The translations under genes and the position numbers were made by a program. From positions 1 through 20,997 of the forward strand of contig DATGLT010000144.1 of NCBI GenBank assembly GCA_035294005.1: a stretch of DNA of 20,997 nucleotides. The letters run 5' to 3'. This document shows, piece after piece, positions 1-7,336 of this stretch (its first letter is position 1; every line of letters starts with the position of its first letter). The DNA is from JANXQE01 sp035294005. Lineage in GTDB: Bacteria > Verrucomicrobiota > Verrucomicrobiia > Limisphaerales > UBA8199. Below the pieces are notes generated by a model. The model made no database searches. It saw only the letters and a program-made list of their open reading frames with translations, and was not told the DNA's origin.

Positions 1-287
1 AAGCAATCGACCATCAGATCGCTGAAAGTCGACGTGTGTCCGCTGGCCTCCCAAATGCGCGGGTGCATAATGATAGAGGCTTCCAAGCCCACCACATCGT
101 CGCGCAAGTGGGTCATGCATCGCCACCAATAATCCTTGATATTCCGCTTTAGTTCCGCGCCCAAAGGACCATAGTCCCAGAAGCCATTCAGCCCGCCATA
201 CACCTCGGAGGATTGAAAGATAAAGCCGCGCCGCTTGCAGAGCGACACGATCTTCTCCATCAATTCTCCCGACTTTGCATCTGCCAT
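1..287 (-). CDS. glyS: Glycine--tRNA ligase (dimeric alpha2 type), N-terminal part, cut by the window edge
   Basis: This is the first 95 codons of a class II glycyl-tRNA synthetase, which charges tRNA-Gly in the cytoplasm. Translation from the ATG at 287 gives MADAKSGELMEKIVSLCKRR, followed by GFIFQSSEVYGGLNGFWDYG, PLGAELKRNI and a stretch ending IMHPRIWEASGHTSTFSDLM. The 'F..SSE.YGG..G..DYGP.G...K' segment and the 'R.W..SGH...F.D' segment are characteristic of the single-chain alpha2 GlyRS found in many bacteria, archaea and eukaryotes, as opposed to the alpha2beta2 form. The catalytic core and anticodon-binding domain lie outside the window. The gene is divergent from the small zinc-ribbon gene starting at 403, with about 115 nt between them. 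The identification is firm. The symbol is the usual one for this type, and glyQS is also used. Confidence 0.93.
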   Translation of the reverse strand, partial: MADAKSGELMEKIVSLCKRRGFIFQSSEVYGGLNGFWDYGPLGAELKRNIKDYWWRCMTHLRDDVVGLEASIIMHPRIWEASGHTSTFSDLMVDC

Positions 288-402
288 AGGCCGGGCAGTG
301 TTCTTCAAGGGTGGGGTGATGTCAAGGTGGGGCACCAGCGTCGGCTGTTCTGCGTGAAACACTTTCGCCGGCGGCATGGTTTTGGTACAAAACCGTTAGC
401 CG

Positions 403-588
403 ATGCCCAAGCGCCAACTAAATCGAGCCGCTGTTGCCAAAAAAGACGCCCGCCAACATCCCCTGCCCGACCCGCCCTGTGATCACTGGAACTGGTGCCC
501 CCGATGCAGTCACAGGCTACAAAACGATCATTGCAAACTGAAATGCCCTCGATGCCATTATTTTATGAGTTGCTCGGACTTCGACTGA
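403..588 (+). CDS. Small Cys-rich double zinc-ribbon protein (61 aa)
   Basis: A 61-residue ORF just before the MFS transporter. It has a basic N-terminal tail (residues 1-25) and then seven cysteines: C26, a CPRC knuckle at 32-35, C44, a second CPRC knuckle at 48-51 and C57. The core reads WCPRC, CKLKCPRCHYFMSCSDF. This looks like a zinc ribbon of two CxxC knuckles plus extra cysteines. From memory, similar short proteins ending 'CKL.CP.CGY..SC.D' occur in Verrucomicrobiota and Planctomycetota, but I could not check this. The start is the ATG at 403. No strong ribosome-binding site is visible, so translation could begin downstream. It ends 16 nt before the transporter and may share its transcript. 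Function is unknown. The Cys spacing and the non-random C-terminus argue that it is real. Confidence 0.62.
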   Translation: MPKRQLNRAAVAKKDARQHPLPDPPCDHWNWCPRCSHRLQNDHCKLKCPRCHYFMSCSDFD

Positions 589-604
589 CGCGGTCCGGGA
601 AGAA

Positions 605-1873
605 ATGACGCCGACCCGCATTCAAGCCGCCGAGGAAGTTGCCGCAAGCAGCGGGAAAAAAGAGCAGTGGCTGGTCCTGGCGGCGGCGTTTCTCGGCTGG
701 ATGTTCGACGGAGTCGAACAAGGGGTTTTCCCGCTGGTCGCCCGGCCTGCGTTGCAGGATTTAATGGGAGTCGAATCGGACAAAGCTATAGGTCCGTGGA
801 TCGGTTATATCACCGCGGTTTTTCTGGTGGGGGCAGCGGGAGGCGGGCTTTTATTTGGCTGGCTAGGGGACCGAGTTGGCCGAGTTCGAGCGATGGTTGG
901 TAGCATCCTTGCCTATTCGTTGTTCACGGGCTGCTGCTATTTTGCGCAATCGCCCGTGCAGCTGGGTTTATTCCGGTTCTTGGCTGCCGTTGGTATGGGA
1001 GGCGAGTGGTCGCTCGGGGTGGCCCTGGTGATGGAGTGCTGGCCCGAAAGACATCGCGCGGTTCTCGCCGGCGCGATCGGGGCCTCCGCCAACATCGGAT
1101 TCGGATTATTGGGGGCTATGGGAATGGTGTGGCACGTGACGCGTGACTCGTGGCGCTGGGTTATGCTGGCAGGGGCGGCGCCGGCGTTATTGGCGCTGTT
1201 CATCGCGCGTTACGTTCCGGAATCAACGCGCTGGAAACAAGCCGTACAAAAGGGGGCCTCGCGGCCCATTCGGGAAATCTTTTCTGCAGGAACGCGCAGC
1301 AGGACGCTTTTAGGGATCGCCTTCGCCTCGATTGCCTTGATAGGCACATGGGGATCCGTGCAATGGCTTCCCGCGTGGGCTGATCAATTGACTGGCGGCG
1401 GAAACGCCCTCGCCAAGGGCGTTACTCAGTCTCTGATCGCCGCGGGGGCGGTCGTGGGGTGTTTTGTTGGACCTCTGGTCGGTTCGCGCATGGGGCGGCG
1501 GCCGGCCTATTTTGCCTTGTGCCTCGCGTCGCTGATCGCATGCGGTGTGCTTTTTCGAATGGACGCCGCTTACAACGGCTGTTTTCTCTTCATGAGCTTT
1601 GTGGTGGGGATCACGACGGCCGCGATGTACGGCTGGTTGCCTTTGTATTTGCCGGAACTGTTTGGGACTGCTGTGCGCGCGACCGGCCAGGGTGTTTGTT
1701 ACAATTCCGGACGCGTACTGGCGGCCGCGGGGGCCATTGGCATGGGCCAACTGATGCGCTATTACCAGGGCAACTACGCCCGCGCGGGCGCGACAATTAC
1801 CCTGGTCTACGCGGCTGGGTTAATTTTGATCTGGCTTGCTCCTGAAACGAAAGGCCGGCCTTTGCCGGACTGA
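605..1873 (+). CDS. MFS transporter, sugar/organic-acid type
   Basis: A 422-residue major facilitator superfamily permease of the usual length, with about 12 hydrophobic segments. Visible family signatures are the loop 2-3 motif GWLGDRVGR at about residues 85-93, the PESTRW motif after the sixth transmembrane segment (about residue 205), a second conserved loop GSRMGRRPAY in the C-terminal half, and a terminal PETKGR at about 412-417, as in sugar-porter and aromatic/organic-acid:H+ symporter families. It probably moves a small anionic or sugar substrate across the inner membrane with the proton gradient. The enolase-superfamily gene follows 4 nt after its stop, so the two are almost certainly co-transcribed, and the substrate may be the one that enzyme handles. 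A GGGAAG stretch sits just before the ATG. The specific substrate cannot be read from the sequence. Confidence 0.9.
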   Translation: MTPTRIQAAEEVAASSGKKEQWLVLAAAFLGWMFDGVEQGVFPLVARPALQDLMGVESDKAIGPWIGYITAVFLVGAAGGGLLFGWLGDRVGRVRAMVGSILAYSLFTGCCYFAQSPVQLGLFRFLAAVGMGGEWSLGVALVMECWPERHRAVLAGAIGASANIGFGLLGAMGMVWHVTRDSWRWVMLAGAAPALLALFIARYVPESTRWKQAVQKGASRPIREIFSAGTRSRTLLGIAFASIALIGTWGSVQWLPAWADQLTGGGNALAKGVTQSLIAAGAVVGCFVGPLVGSRMGRRPAYFALCLASLIACGVLFRMDAAYNGCFLFMSFVVGITTAAMYGWLPLYLPELFGTAVRATGQGVCYNSGRVLAAAGAIGMGQLMRYYQGNYARAGATITLVYAAGLILIWLAPETKGRPLPD

Positions 1874-1877
1874 TTTC

Positions 1878-3299
1878 ATGGCGAGCCGATCTTTCCGCAT
1901 CAGCCGGCTGCGACTCTATTCCATTCCGATCCGGACTCGCATACCCCTTAAGTTCGGTTCAGAAACCTTGACCTCAGTTGAATGTTTCCGCGTCGGGTTA
2001 TCGCTGGTCGACGAGCAAAACAACAGCGCGGAAGGTTGGGGTGAAACTCCTCTGAGCGTGCAATGGGTTTGGCCCAGTCCGGCGCCGTACCAGCAACGCC
2101 TGGAGACGCTGCAAAAATTCTGCCGCGATACTGCCCAACGCTGGATCAGCAGCCGGCTTGAGGGCCACCCTCTCGAATCCGGTTACGATTTCATCGAGAA
2201 TTCATTGCGCCAGGTTTTCGACCGATTCAACAAAGAGACGCGCCACGGACAGCACGCGCCGCGCGCTGAGCCCATGCCGTGGCTGGCGGCCCTGGTAAGC
2301 AATTCGGCGTTCGACCTGGCTTTACACGATGCTTACGGTCGTTTGTTGGGCAAACCGATTTACGAAACGTACCGGCCAGAGTACCTGGGGGGGGACCTGG
2401 CCGGCTTCATGGAACCGGCGCCGGACACCGGAGTTTCGTTCAGAAACCGTTACCCTTCGGATTACCTTGTCAAATCGCCTGCAAAGACGTTATTGGCGTG
2501 GCATCTCGTAGGAGGGCTGGATCCAATACATCCGGGCGAATTGACCGGGGGGGAGCCAGCAGATGGGCATCCCGTGTTGCTGGAAGACTGGATTAAACGC
2601 GACGGGCTTAAATGCCTGAAGATCAAACTTCGCGGCACCGACGAAAAATGGGACTACCAGCGACTGACGCAGGTTGGCGAGTTGGCCCTTCCATTGGGGG
2701 TTGAATGGCTTACGGCAGATTTCAATTGCACGGTCGTCGAGCCTGGCTACGTGAATGAAATCCTGGACCGCCTGCAGCGGGAGCATCGTGAGATTTTCGA
2801 CCGGCTCCTTTACGTCGAACAACCCTTTGCATACGACTTGGAACGTGACCGCCTGGACGTGCACTCGGTTTCATCGCGCAAACCCTTGTTCCTGGATGAA
2901 AGCGCACACGATTGGCGGATGATCCGTTTAGGCCGGGACCTTGGCTGGACGGGCGTGGCGCTCAAAACCTGCAAGACGCAGACAGGTGCGATTCTGAGCG
3001 CTTGCTGGGCCCGTGCGCACGGGATCCAATTAATGGTGCAAGACCTTACCAACCCAATGCTCGCGCAGGTGCCTCATGTTTTGCTGGCGAGTCACGTGGG
3101 CACAATTATGGGGGTTGAAACAAACTCGATGCAATTCTACCCGGAGGCTTCGCTGCCTGAGGCAAACGTTCACCCGGGCATTTATCAGCGGCGCGAGGGT
3201 GCGATCGATTTAAGCTCAATCACCGGGCCAGGCTTCGGCTATCGCGTGGAAGAAATACGGCGCGTGTTGCCGCCACCGCTCGAAGTGCTTCGTGATTGA
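1878..3299 (+). CDS. Enolase-superfamily enzyme (mandelate racemase/muconate-lactonizing type)
   Basis: A 473-residue member of the enolase superfamily, which abstracts a proton alpha to a carboxylate with a Mg2+-stabilised enolate. The ligands are visible in order: KIK (K248, K250) at the second barrel strand, D281 in LTADFN, E314 in YVEQPF, D340/E341 in FLDES, and K363 in VALKTCK. A KxK motif plus a lysine on the sixth strand is the pattern of the muconate-lactonizing/dipeptide-epimerase subgroup rather than the His-Asp dehydratase pattern. At 473 residues it is longer than the usual 350-420; the extra length includes segments around residues 80-135 and 195-245. The ATG at 1878, just after the transporter stop, is preferred over an in-frame ATG at 1836 that would overlap the transporter. 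The reaction is probably racemisation, epimerisation or dehydration of a sugar acid. The substrate is unknown. Confidence 0.85.
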   Translation: MASRSFRISRLRLYSIPIRTRIPLKFGSETLTSVECFRVGLSLVDEQNNSAEGWGETPLSVQWVWPSPAPYQQRLETLQKFCRDTAQRWISSRLEGHPLESGYDFIENSLRQVFDRFNKETRHGQHAPRAEPMPWLAALVSNSAFDLALHDAYGRLLGKPIYETYRPEYLGGDLAGFMEPAPDTGVSFRNRYPSDYLVKSPAKTLLAWHLVGGLDPIHPGELTGGEPADGHPVLLEDWIKRDGLKCLKIKLRGTDEKWDYQRLTQVGELALPLGVEWLTADFNCTVVEPGYVNEILDRLQREHREIFDRLLYVEQPFAYDLERDRLDVHSVSSRKPLFLDESAHDWRMIRLGRDLGWTGVALKTCKTQTGAILSACWARAHGIQLMVQDLTNPMLAQVPHVLLASHVGTIMGVETNSMQFYPEASLPEANVHPGIYQRREGAIDLSSITGPGFGYRVEEIRRVLPPPLEVLRD

Positions 3300-3313
3300 T
3301 CTCGCAAGAGCGG

Positions 3314-4660
3314 CTATCCGACGACCTTTCCCACGAGTTGTGTGCGAACAAAGGCAATATAACCCCGCAAGGCGTAAAACTGGTCGGCAAATGACACCGG
3401 CACTTTCATCCGATTGACGCCTTGTTCGATCTGATCCAAACGCGCAAGAAGGACTTTTCGGTTGTCTTGATCCAGCGACAGCAGGACTTCTTTCTCCAGC
3501 ATGAGGAGCGCGCGGTACCATCTGTAGATTCGGAGCCTCACACGCAGCCTGAACACGAAAGGAATGGCTTTCAGGCCGGGAATCAACAGGACGATCACGG
3601 GCACAATGGCGACCAGGATCGGATTCACCAGGCTGGCCAGCCAAAACGGGAGCGAACGGTAGAGAAAAGTCTTGCCCGATTTGTAAAACCGGTTGGCTTC
3701 GGCGCTGATTGGAAATTCGTTTTCCAAAGGGGCGGGAAATTCGTTTTTGCGTCGGAGGAGGCCCGCCTTGCCGTGAACCTCGCGAGCCGCTTCGAGCAGC
3801 AGGTCGGACAATGCCGGATGCAATCCGGGCCGCGCTAACAATTCGACCGTTGGCGCCACAAGAAACGTGTCCCGGATTGGCAGATTCTTGCCAAAATCGA
3901 TCGAGCCCATCGGCAGATCGAGCTTGCTCAGGTAGGTAATGCGCCGGGTGTACCCATCCGCCTGGCTGAAGTTGAGCATTTGAACGTCCGGCGATAGCAA
4001 GAGCCGCCGCATGACCTGCGGGGAAGCCGAATCGCCCATTAAGAAAACAGCGTCGGCTTTGCCATCCAGCAACGCCTTGGCAGCGTCGTCCGCATCGAGG
4101 TCCAGCAACTCCGTGGATCCACGTGGCCGGATGCCGTTGAGCTCCAACAGCGACAATGCCAGCGCGTGTGTCCCGCTGCCCTCCGGCCCGATGGCCAGGC
4201 GTTTGCCTGCAAGCTCTGACAAAAAATTCAACGACTCGGACCCACGATGAAACACAAGCAGCGGCTGATACGCAACGCTGCCCAGTGAAAATAACTTCGC
4301 ATGATTGGACCCGTTGGTAATCCCGCTTTGAACGAAGCCCACGTCCACTTTGACTGTCGGATCCTGAAGCCTTTGCAGGTTCTCCATGGAACCGTGTGAA
4401 GGCAGGATCTTCAGCGTCACGCCACTGCGGGCAAGGATTGCGCGGTATTGGAACGCATTGGTTTCGAACGAACTTCCGGGTGTGCCTGCCGTAATCACCA
4501 CGACATGCGGAGGCGAGGCATGAACGATCCAGTAAACACCAAAACAGCCCACCAGGGCTATCAAAGCCGCGGCAATCATCGCGGCGACTCGGCTCAGGCC
4601 GAACGTCTCCATCAACATGTCCACAAATCGGCCCAGAGCGGTTCTGTTGCCTTCTTCCAT
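3314..4660 (-). CDS. TAXI-family TRAP transporter solute-binding protein, membrane-anchored
   Basis: A 448-residue protein with an N-terminal membrane segment (about 24-47), a periplasmic solute-binding domain (about 50-330) beginning VVVITAGTPGSSFETNAFQY, one long hydrophobic stretch (about 338-372, probably one or two membrane passes) and a basic helical cytoplasmic tail. The opening motif, the 'VDVGFVQSG' segment and 'LAGKRLAIGPEGSGTHALA' match TAXI/NMT1-like binding proteins, which in TRAP systems capture carboxylates or amino acids for a DctQM permease. No DctQM-type gene is present here, so its partner is elsewhere or it works as a sensor. The C-terminal membrane anchor and tail are unlike a free periplasmic binding protein. 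The gene is divergent from the GH-D-like gene and converges with the enolase-family gene with 14 nt between the stops. Start ATG at 4660 has AGAGG close upstream. Confidence 0.8.
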   Translation of the reverse strand: MEEGNRTALGRFVDMLMETFGLSRVAAMIAAALIALVGCFGVYWIVHASPPHVVVITAGTPGSSFETNAFQYRAILARSGVTLKILPSHGSMENLQRLQDPTVKVDVGFVQSGITNGSNHAKLFSLGSVAYQPLLVFHRGSESLNFLSELAGKRLAIGPEGSGTHALALSLLELNGIRPRGSTELLDLDADDAAKALLDGKADAVFLMGDSASPQVMRRLLLSPDVQMLNFSQADGYTRRITYLSKLDLPMGSIDFGKNLPIRDTFLVAPTVELLARPGLHPALSDLLLEAAREVHGKAGLLRRKNEFPAPLENEFPISAEANRFYKSGKTFLYRSLPFWLASLVNPILVAIVPVIVLLIPGLKAIPFVFRLRVRLRIYRWYRALLMLEKEVLLSLDQDNRKVLLARLDQIEQGVNRMKVPVSFADQFYALRGYIAFVRTQLVGKVVG

Positions 4661-4676
4661 ATACCTCTGAGTCTAT

Positions 4677-4699
4677 TTGAGTATGAGATTGAAACTCAA
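4677..4699. promoter_or_regulatory. Inverted repeat in the divergent promoter region
   Basis: TTGAGT at 4677-4682 and ACTCAA at 4694-4699 form a perfect 6-bp inverted repeat with an 11-nt spacer. It lies in the 85-bp gap between the divergent TAXI and GH-D-like genes. Reading the minus strand, the TTGAGT arm could also act as a -35 with TAGACT about 18 nt downstream, in front of the TAXI gene. It could be an operator, but six-base arms can occur by chance. Confidence 0.28.
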
Positions 4700-4745
4700 G
4701 CGCCCTTGACTGGATCGGCGCAGATCGCTACCCCGGTCGACGTTG

Positions 4746-6626
4746 ATGCCATCCAAAACGCATTCCGCTGCTCTCGATTCGGGAACGCTCCACAAACCAA
4801 CGCGGATAAGCCGCGCTTGCCGGGCACTCATCCGGATGCTGTGGAGGTTGGGACTTTGTGCATCCGGGTGGGTGCATTGCGGCCAGATTGCTGCGCATTC
4901 CGACTCGATAAACGTGAAAGGACCCGTCGCCTTGAACCAGCCGGTGGCGGTCTACAATAACTGGTCAGCTTACGACGAATTATCCGACAACATTCGCCTG
5001 ACCGAAACACTGGCAATGAAGGAGTTGAGGGAAATTGCCCGGCTTCACAGGTTGGGTGTGCGAATTGATTACTATGTCATGGATGCGTTTTGGTATTCGA
5101 CGAATGGCGGTTATCGAAAGTTCCGGGAGCCGGATTGGCCCAATGGCCCTGACGAATGGCTGAGGGGTTGCCGCGAAATCGGGGTCAAACCCGGTCTTTG
5201 GGTCGCCTCGAACGTCCCCTTTCGCCTCGAGGTGATCCCCGAGTGGCGTTCGTCAATGGATGCAACCGGTTCGGCCATGTGCTTGTTCGACGGCGGATTC
5301 CTTCCACAGTTTATCAGCACGATGCAGTTCTGGTACGACAAAGGGGTTCGCCTGTTCAAATTCGACTTCGCCAATTTCACGATCGCGACACCACAAGCGT
5401 CAAAAAACTTCACTCCAGCCGAAGTGTTTGAGAAAAATTGCGTGGCGCTGCGAGCGGCCTTGAGAGCGTTCAAAAGCAAAAACCCCGAAGTACTGCTGAC
5501 CGCTTTCAACGGCTTCGGCGGGGACACGGGAGGGACGTTTGCTCCCGTCCGGCAAACGGTCGACCTGCACTGGCTCGACACGTTCGACTCTTTGTATTGC
5601 GGGGATCCACGGTTTTCCGACGTGCCCACCTTCAATGTGTGGAGGTCAATGGACGTCTATACCGACCATATGGTGCGCTACTATGAGGCGAATGGTGTGC
5701 CGCTCGAACGGATTGATAACACGGGGTGCATGTTCGGCGTGGCGGGCACATGTTACGCCAGGAGGACAAGCGCATGGCAAAGCATGCTGCTGCTCGAGCA
5801 CGCCCGTGGGGGTTGGATGAACGTCTATTACGGGAACCTCGAATTGCTTGATGACCAGAAGGCAAAATGGTTCGCAAGAGTTCAGGATCTTTACTTCCCG
5901 TTGCAAAGCTTTGGCCGGACGTATTCGTTTGGAAGCATGCCTGGGCTCGAACAGCCGTACGGGTTCTGCTCGGCGGCCCGAAATGGGTCGGTCTACACGG
6001 TCGTGAATCCCTCTCAAGCGGTGCGCACCATTACCCTTCCTCGCACAAATCGTGAACAGCCGGCTTTCCACCAAGCCCGCGTTTTGTTCAAAGATGCCGG
6101 ATTTGTTCCCCGATTGATGAATTCCGAATCGCCGACTGGAGCGGGCCGCCTGACGCTGGGGCCGGAGCAGTTGGCGGTAGTTGGCTGTGGTGAATACGCA
6201 AAAGCAAAGTACGACCTTGGCGTGCAAGCCGATGTGCTCATCCCACAAGGCATTCGATCCTTGCCGGCTCATTTGGAGGCCCAACAATCCAACAGCATCA
6301 AAGCAACTCTGGCGGAGGCGCCGAAAGGTGACCTGCGCATCGTCATGAGACAATTCGCGGAAGGAACCCCGTTTCGAACCTCAAGAGGCGCGCCGCCGAA
6401 CGGGACACATCTAGACAAGGTATTTGTAATCCAGGTGATGCAATCCGGCCGCCCGATTCCCGTTGAACTGCATTATGACAAGGCCGTCTGGAGCGGACTT
6501 TCGTGGGCAACCGGACAGGTTAGCCGCCACGATTTCAACCAACTCGCGCCCCTGGAGATTCGGTGTGAATCCAAGGAGACACGCAGCGTTGACTTGAAGC
6601 TCGAATTGTACGAAGTGACGAACTGA
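4746..6626 (+). CDS. Alpha-galactosidase-like glycoside hydrolase (clan GH-D, GH36/GH27-like)
   Basis: A protein of about 626 residues with a melibiase-like (beta/alpha)8 barrel. The barrel opens with VYNNWSAYDE (about 70-78), then a strand YYVMDAFWY (about 109-117), GVKPGLWV (about 146-153), and RLFKFDFANF. In the last, the Asp near residue 207 fits the KxD nucleophile of GH36/GH27 retaining alpha-galactosidases. A later IDNTGCMFG segment may carry the acid/base residue. About the last 150 residues look like a beta-rich accessory domain. The start is uncertain. The ATG at 4746 lacks a clear ribosome-binding site and gives about 60 non-barrel residues with a weak, Arg-rich, signal-like stretch. 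An ATG at 4836, or a TTG at 4932 preceded by GAAAGGA, are alternatives. The likely role is release of alpha-galactose or a related sugar from oligosaccharides. Divergence from classical GH36 makes the specificity unknown. Confidence 0.75.
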   Translation: MPSKTHSAALDSGTLHKPTRISRACRALIRMLWRLGLCASGWVHCGQIAAHSDSINVKGPVALNQPVAVYNNWSAYDELSDNIRLTETLAMKELREIARLHRLGVRIDYYVMDAFWYSTNGGYRKFREPDWPNGPDEWLRGCREIGVKPGLWVASNVPFRLEVIPEWRSSMDATGSAMCLFDGGFLPQFISTMQFWYDKGVRLFKFDFANFTIATPQASKNFTPAEVFEKNCVALRAALRAFKSKNPEVLLTAFNGFGGDTGGTFAPVRQTVDLHWLDTFDSLYCGDPRFSDVPTFNVWRSMDVYTDHMVRYYEANGVPLERIDNTGCMFGVAGTCYARRTSAWQSMLLLEHARGGWMNVYYGNLELLDDQKAKWFARVQDLYFPLQSFGRTYSFGSMPGLEQPYGFCSAARNGSVYTVVNPSQAVRTITLPRTNREQPAFHQARVLFKDAGFVPRLMNSESPTGAGRLTLGPEQLAVVGCGEYAKAKYDLGVQADVLIPQGIRSLPAHLEAQQSNSIKATLAEAPKGDLRIVMRQFAEGTPFRTSRGAPPNGTHLDKVFVIQVMQSGRPIPVELHYDKAVWSGLSWATGQVSRHDFNQLAPLEIRCESKETRSVDLKLELYEVTN

Positions 6627-6716
6627 GGGCTGGATCCTTTCGGGCCGGGGCGTCACGGGTTCAGGAACAAAACAGCCTGAGGGACATCATAGGACTGGTA
6701 AGTTTGAGGTTTGTTG

Positions 6717-6739
6717 GCGCACCCGCTGTTCGGGTGCGC
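6717..6739 (+). terminator. Candidate intrinsic terminator after the GH-D-like gene
   Basis: GCGCACCCG (6717-6725) and CGGGTGCGC (6731-6739) form a perfect 9-bp GC-rich stem with a CTGTT loop, followed by TTTGCCTT. It lies about 90 nt after the GH-D-like stop and 140 nt before nrdR. The T tract is short, so termination may be weak. It could instead be an attenuator or a processing stem in the nrdR leader. Confidence 0.5.
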
Positions 6740-6851
6740 TTTGCCTTGATCAGAAAGTGGCGGCGCGGAGCTTGGCTGAGTTGAACACCGGACTGAAATC
6801 CTGAAAAGCAGGGAGGCTTGACGCCACAAGGATTTGTATGTTACTGGTTCT

Positions 6852-6875
6852 CTCACCACAATTAGCTGTGGTGAG
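6852..6875 (+). promoter_or_regulatory. Hairpin enclosing the nrdR ribosome-binding region
   Basis: CTCACCACA (6852-6860) pairs perfectly with TGTGGTGAG (6867-6875) around the 6-nt loop ATTAGC. The 3' arm contains GGTGAG, the only Shine-Dalgarno-like sequence before the nrdR ATG at 6881, so folding would hide the ribosome-binding site. A regulatory effect is inference. Confidence 0.5.
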
Positions 6876-6880
6876 CTATC

Positions 6881-7336
6881 ATGCGCTGCCCCAAATGTGG
6901 TTGTCAGGACGATAAGGTCATCGATTCGCGAGCCTCTCGCGAAGGCGCGACTATTCGGCGGCGCCGGGAGTGCGTGTCATGCGGTTATCGCTTCACAACT
7001 TACGAAGAAATCGAGCGGGGCGGACTGGTGGTGCTGAAACATGACGGACGGCGGGAGGAATTTTCGAGGGAAAAACTGCTCTCCGGGATCCGCAAAGCGT
7101 GTCAGAAACGGCCGGTCAGTCCAAAAACAATCGAAGATCTGGTGGAACGGATTGTCATGGAGGTAACGGACAAGTACGAGCGTGAAGTGCCCTCGGATGT
7201 GGTTGGCAAATTGGTCATGGACGGTTTACGACAGATTGACGAAGTGGCTTACGTGCGTTTTGCGAGCGTTTACCGGAGATTCCAAGAGGCGACTGATTTC
7301 GTCCACGAAGTAAAAAAACTTGAAGCCAAACAATGA
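6881..7336 (+). CDS. nrdR: Transcriptional repressor NrdR
   Basis: A 151-residue protein of the standard NrdR length and layout. The N-terminal zinc ribbon has C3/C6 (MRCPKCGC) and C31/C34 (RECVSCGYRFTTYE). A conserved linker GLVVLKHDGRREEFSREKL follows, and then an ATP-cone domain to about residue 140. NrdR senses dATP/ATP through the cone and represses ribonucleotide reductase genes by binding tandem NrdR boxes. No obvious pair of NrdR boxes is visible near this gene, and no ribonucleotide reductase gene is in the window. The downstream gene starts within its stop codon (ATGA), so translation of the two is coupled. The start is fixed by the conserved MRCPKCG. Its Shine-Dalgarno region lies in a hairpin just upstream. 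Confidence 0.96.
   Translation: MRCPKCGCQDDKVIDSRASREGATIRRRRECVSCGYRFTTYEEIERGGLVVLKHDGRREEFSREKLLSGIRKACQKRPVSPKTIEDLVERIVMEVTDKYEREVPSDVVGKLVMDGLRQIDEVAYVRFASVYRRFQEATDFVHEVKKLEAKQ

Noticed and set aside
213..482. An 89-codon plus-strand frame over the glycyl-tRNA synthetase start
   Set aside because: It overlaps the well-supported minus-strand synthetase N-terminus and the zinc-ribbon gene in another frame. The product looks random.
5646..6353. A 235-codon open frame on the minus strand inside the GH-D-like gene
   Set aside because: It is antisense to clear barrel motifs, has no known motif, and has an atypical Arg/Cys/His-rich composition.
6627..6880. A riboswitch or NrdR boxes in the nrdR leader
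   Set aside because: Two simple hairpins are visible, but there is no conserved riboswitch core and no tandem NrdR-box pair that I could recognise.
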